Shown one piece after another: positions 6,128 to 7,347 of a stretch of DNA of 7,347 nucleotides; the stretch's first letter is position 1; every line of letters begins with the position of its first letter. The translations under genes and the position numbers were made by a program. The stretch covers positions 1 through 7,347 of the forward strand of contig CAMGET010000057.1 in assembly GCA_946055175.1 (NCBI GenBank), in the 5' to 3' direction. Below the pieces are notes generated by a model, which did no database searches, was not told the origin of the DNA, and saw only the letters and a program-made list of their open reading frames with translations. Origin of the DNA: an uncultured Roseburia sp. Its GTDB lineage: Bacteria; Bacillota; Clostridia; Lachnospirales; Lachnospiraceae.

Positions 6128-7345
6128 TCATTTTTCCGTGTTACATTTTGGCAGATACTGAACCGCTATGCGGTTTTCCGGATTCACATCACAAAAATAC
6201 AAAACCATTAAAAACAGCCACTCCAGGGGCTTCATGAGTATATAAATACAATCTGCTACATATGGCGAATGTACAAGTTTTGCAATTGGGAATCCATAGG
6301 TGTCATATAGATGCCGCACGATTTTATGGAAGCGCGGCACCCGTTCCTCCAATATCTGCTCAAATGCATTCGCCACACAAAGCTGGCGGTTTACAATGAC
6401 CTCATGTCCATGCCGGACGCCCAGCCGGAGCGGTTTTACCACTTTTTTATGCCCGCCTGCTGCAACGGTACACAAATAATGTTCATCATAATATAAATTC
6501 TGCGGTGCAACCCGCTTTGACAGGTTCCAGTCACTTGTTTGTGTCCATGCCTTGATGACGGCATCCGGTTGCTGTCCAAAAAGCGCAAGAATACCGATTA
6601 TGATTCCAAGCAGCGGCCACATAAGTATAAATGCCGCAACCGGCCAGTAAGACGACCTTCGTAAAATCCGGTTACAATGATTTAAAAATTTGTTTTGATA
6701 CTGTTTTTCTTCATGAAAAGTCCCGTTCCATTCCTGAATCTTATGTACGATTGTTTTCACCGAAATCAGAACGCAGTTTGCCGGAAACAAGGATAAAAAG
6801 ATATCCGGGAACAACTGAACCATCCACAACACGCATTCTGCAATTCCAAGGTACATCGCTGCCATACTGCATACAATGACAAGTGGCGGTATTTTTTCAA
6901 GCGGAACAAAGGATAAAATCAGATAGCCCAATACACCAACCACAGCAAGGGTAAGAATGGTCGGATAGGTCTGGGTAAAAATCGGCGTATGCTTCTGGCT
7001 GTTATACAATACCTCATTCCAGTCTGACTGGAATTGAATTTCATAAAAAATCAACACCAGACCGGAATAAAGACTGCCTAAAATAATCGTAATTCCTTCA
7101 AACCCCTTTTCGCACCTTCCGGGACGAAAGAAAAAGATTACATTGATCAGTGTAAGCAGAAACGGATAAACAAGAAAAATCCCAACCGCAGCACCTAAAA
7201 CAAATGACATAAAAACATTTCCCGCCAAATCCTTCGAGCCAAATTTTACCAGCAAATCTGCCAGTTGCCAGATACCAACTGCCATACCGATTCCAAACGC
7301 CAGAAGCACGGACGATACATAGGGATGTTTCTTCAAAAAATTCAT
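6128..7345 (-). CDS. Multi-spanning membrane protein of unknown function (possibly DUF6688-like)
   Basis: This 405-residue protein has a lysine-containing N-terminus and several hydrophobic segments at about residues 10-33, 42-72 (long enough for one or two helices), 83-103, 130-148, 153-176 and 233-256, with a weaker one near 180-198. After the last clear helix comes a polar domain (about 260-360) with YYDEHYLCTVAAGGHKK (285-301), PLRLGVRHGHEVIVNRQ (305-321) and VANAFEQILEERVPRFH (324-340). It is followed by MKPLEWLFLMVLYF (371-384) and IAVQYLPK. The dense run of conserved-looking residues in the C-terminal half suggests that the soluble part carries the function. From memory it resembles the uncharacterised DUF6688 family of Firmicutes; I cannot confirm this. 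No catalytic motif is recognisable. The ATG lies 3 nt from the window edge, so its ribosome binding site cannot be seen and the true start could lie further upstream. It is separated from the thioesterase by a promoter, so it may be an independent unit. Confidence 0.75.
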   Translation of the reverse strand: MNFLKKHPYVSSVLLAFGIGMAVGIWQLADLLVKFGSKDLAGNVFMSFVLGAAVGIFLVYPFLLTLINVIFFFRPGRCEKGFEGITIILGSLYSGLVLIFYEIQFQSDWNEVLYNSQKHTPIFTQTYPTILTLAVVGVLGYLILSFVPLEKIPPLVIVCSMAAMYLGIAECVLWMVQLFPDIFLSLFPANCVLISVKTIVHKIQEWNGTFHEEKQYQNKFLNHCNRILRRSSYWPVAAFILMWPLLGIIIGILALFGQQPDAVIKAWTQTSDWNLSKRVAPQNLYYDEHYLCTVAAGGHKKVVKPLRLGVRHGHEVIVNRQLCVANAFEQILEERVPRFHKIVRHLYDTYGFPIAKLVHSPYVADCIYILMKPLEWLFLMVLYFCDVNPENRIAVQYLPKCNTEK

Positions 7346-7347
7346 TT

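Noticed and set aside
6123..6138. AAAAATGACCCTTTTT at the end of the membrane-protein gene as a possible terminator
   Set aside because: The stem would be five A-U pairs only, far too weak for an intrinsic terminator. I see no convincing terminator between this gene and the thioesterase.
1..7347. Defence system, mobile element, CRISPR array, toxin-antitoxin pair or RNA gene
   Set aside because: I saw no direct-repeat arrays, transposase or integrase frames, terminal inverted repeats, tRNA-like folds or rRNA sequence. The window is almost entirely housekeeping genes.

Overview
All the genes I can support lie on the minus strand. The organism looks like a low-to-moderate GC Firmicute, most likely a clostridium of the Lachnospiraceae type. 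This rests on strong AGGAGG-type ribosome binding sites, an A+T-rich sigma-A promoter with an extended -10, a DNA polymerase I that has lost its proofreading residues, a three-domain Xaa-Pro aminopeptidase of about 600 residues, and a large FtsA-like protein next to coaE. The assignment comes from family knowledge, not from a search.

In transcription order (right to left), the window opens with a multi-spanning membrane protein of unknown function (7345-6128). Its upstream region lies outside the window. A 109-bp gap follows (6019-6127), with a near-consensus promoter and, just after the predicted transcription start, an 8-bp inverted repeat. Four genes then run tightly packed: a hot-dog acyl-CoA thioesterase (6018-5551), an M24 Xaa-Pro aminopeptidase (5530-3740), DNA polymerase I (3695-975), and a reading frame that starts as dephospho-CoA kinase at 962 and stays open to the left edge. 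Gaps are 20, 44 and 12 bp, each with a good ribosome binding site and no convincing terminator, so the four probably form one operon expressed at least partly from the promoter near 6090-6118.

The most unusual point is that last frame. It encodes a complete CoaE of about 200 residues and then, with no stop and almost no linker, the N-terminal part of an FtsA/actin-like ATPase domain. These are normally separate proteins. A strong Shine-Dalgarno sequence remains before an in-frame ATG at the junction, so the FtsA-like part may also be made alone.

The operon is mainly housekeeping: replication and repair (polA), the last step of CoA synthesis (coaE), thioester hydrolysis and proline-peptide turnover. 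Only the CoA kinase and the acyl-CoA thioesterase share an obvious metabolic theme. I see no mobile element, CRISPR array, RNA gene or defence system. No gene-free stretch exceeds 300 bases.
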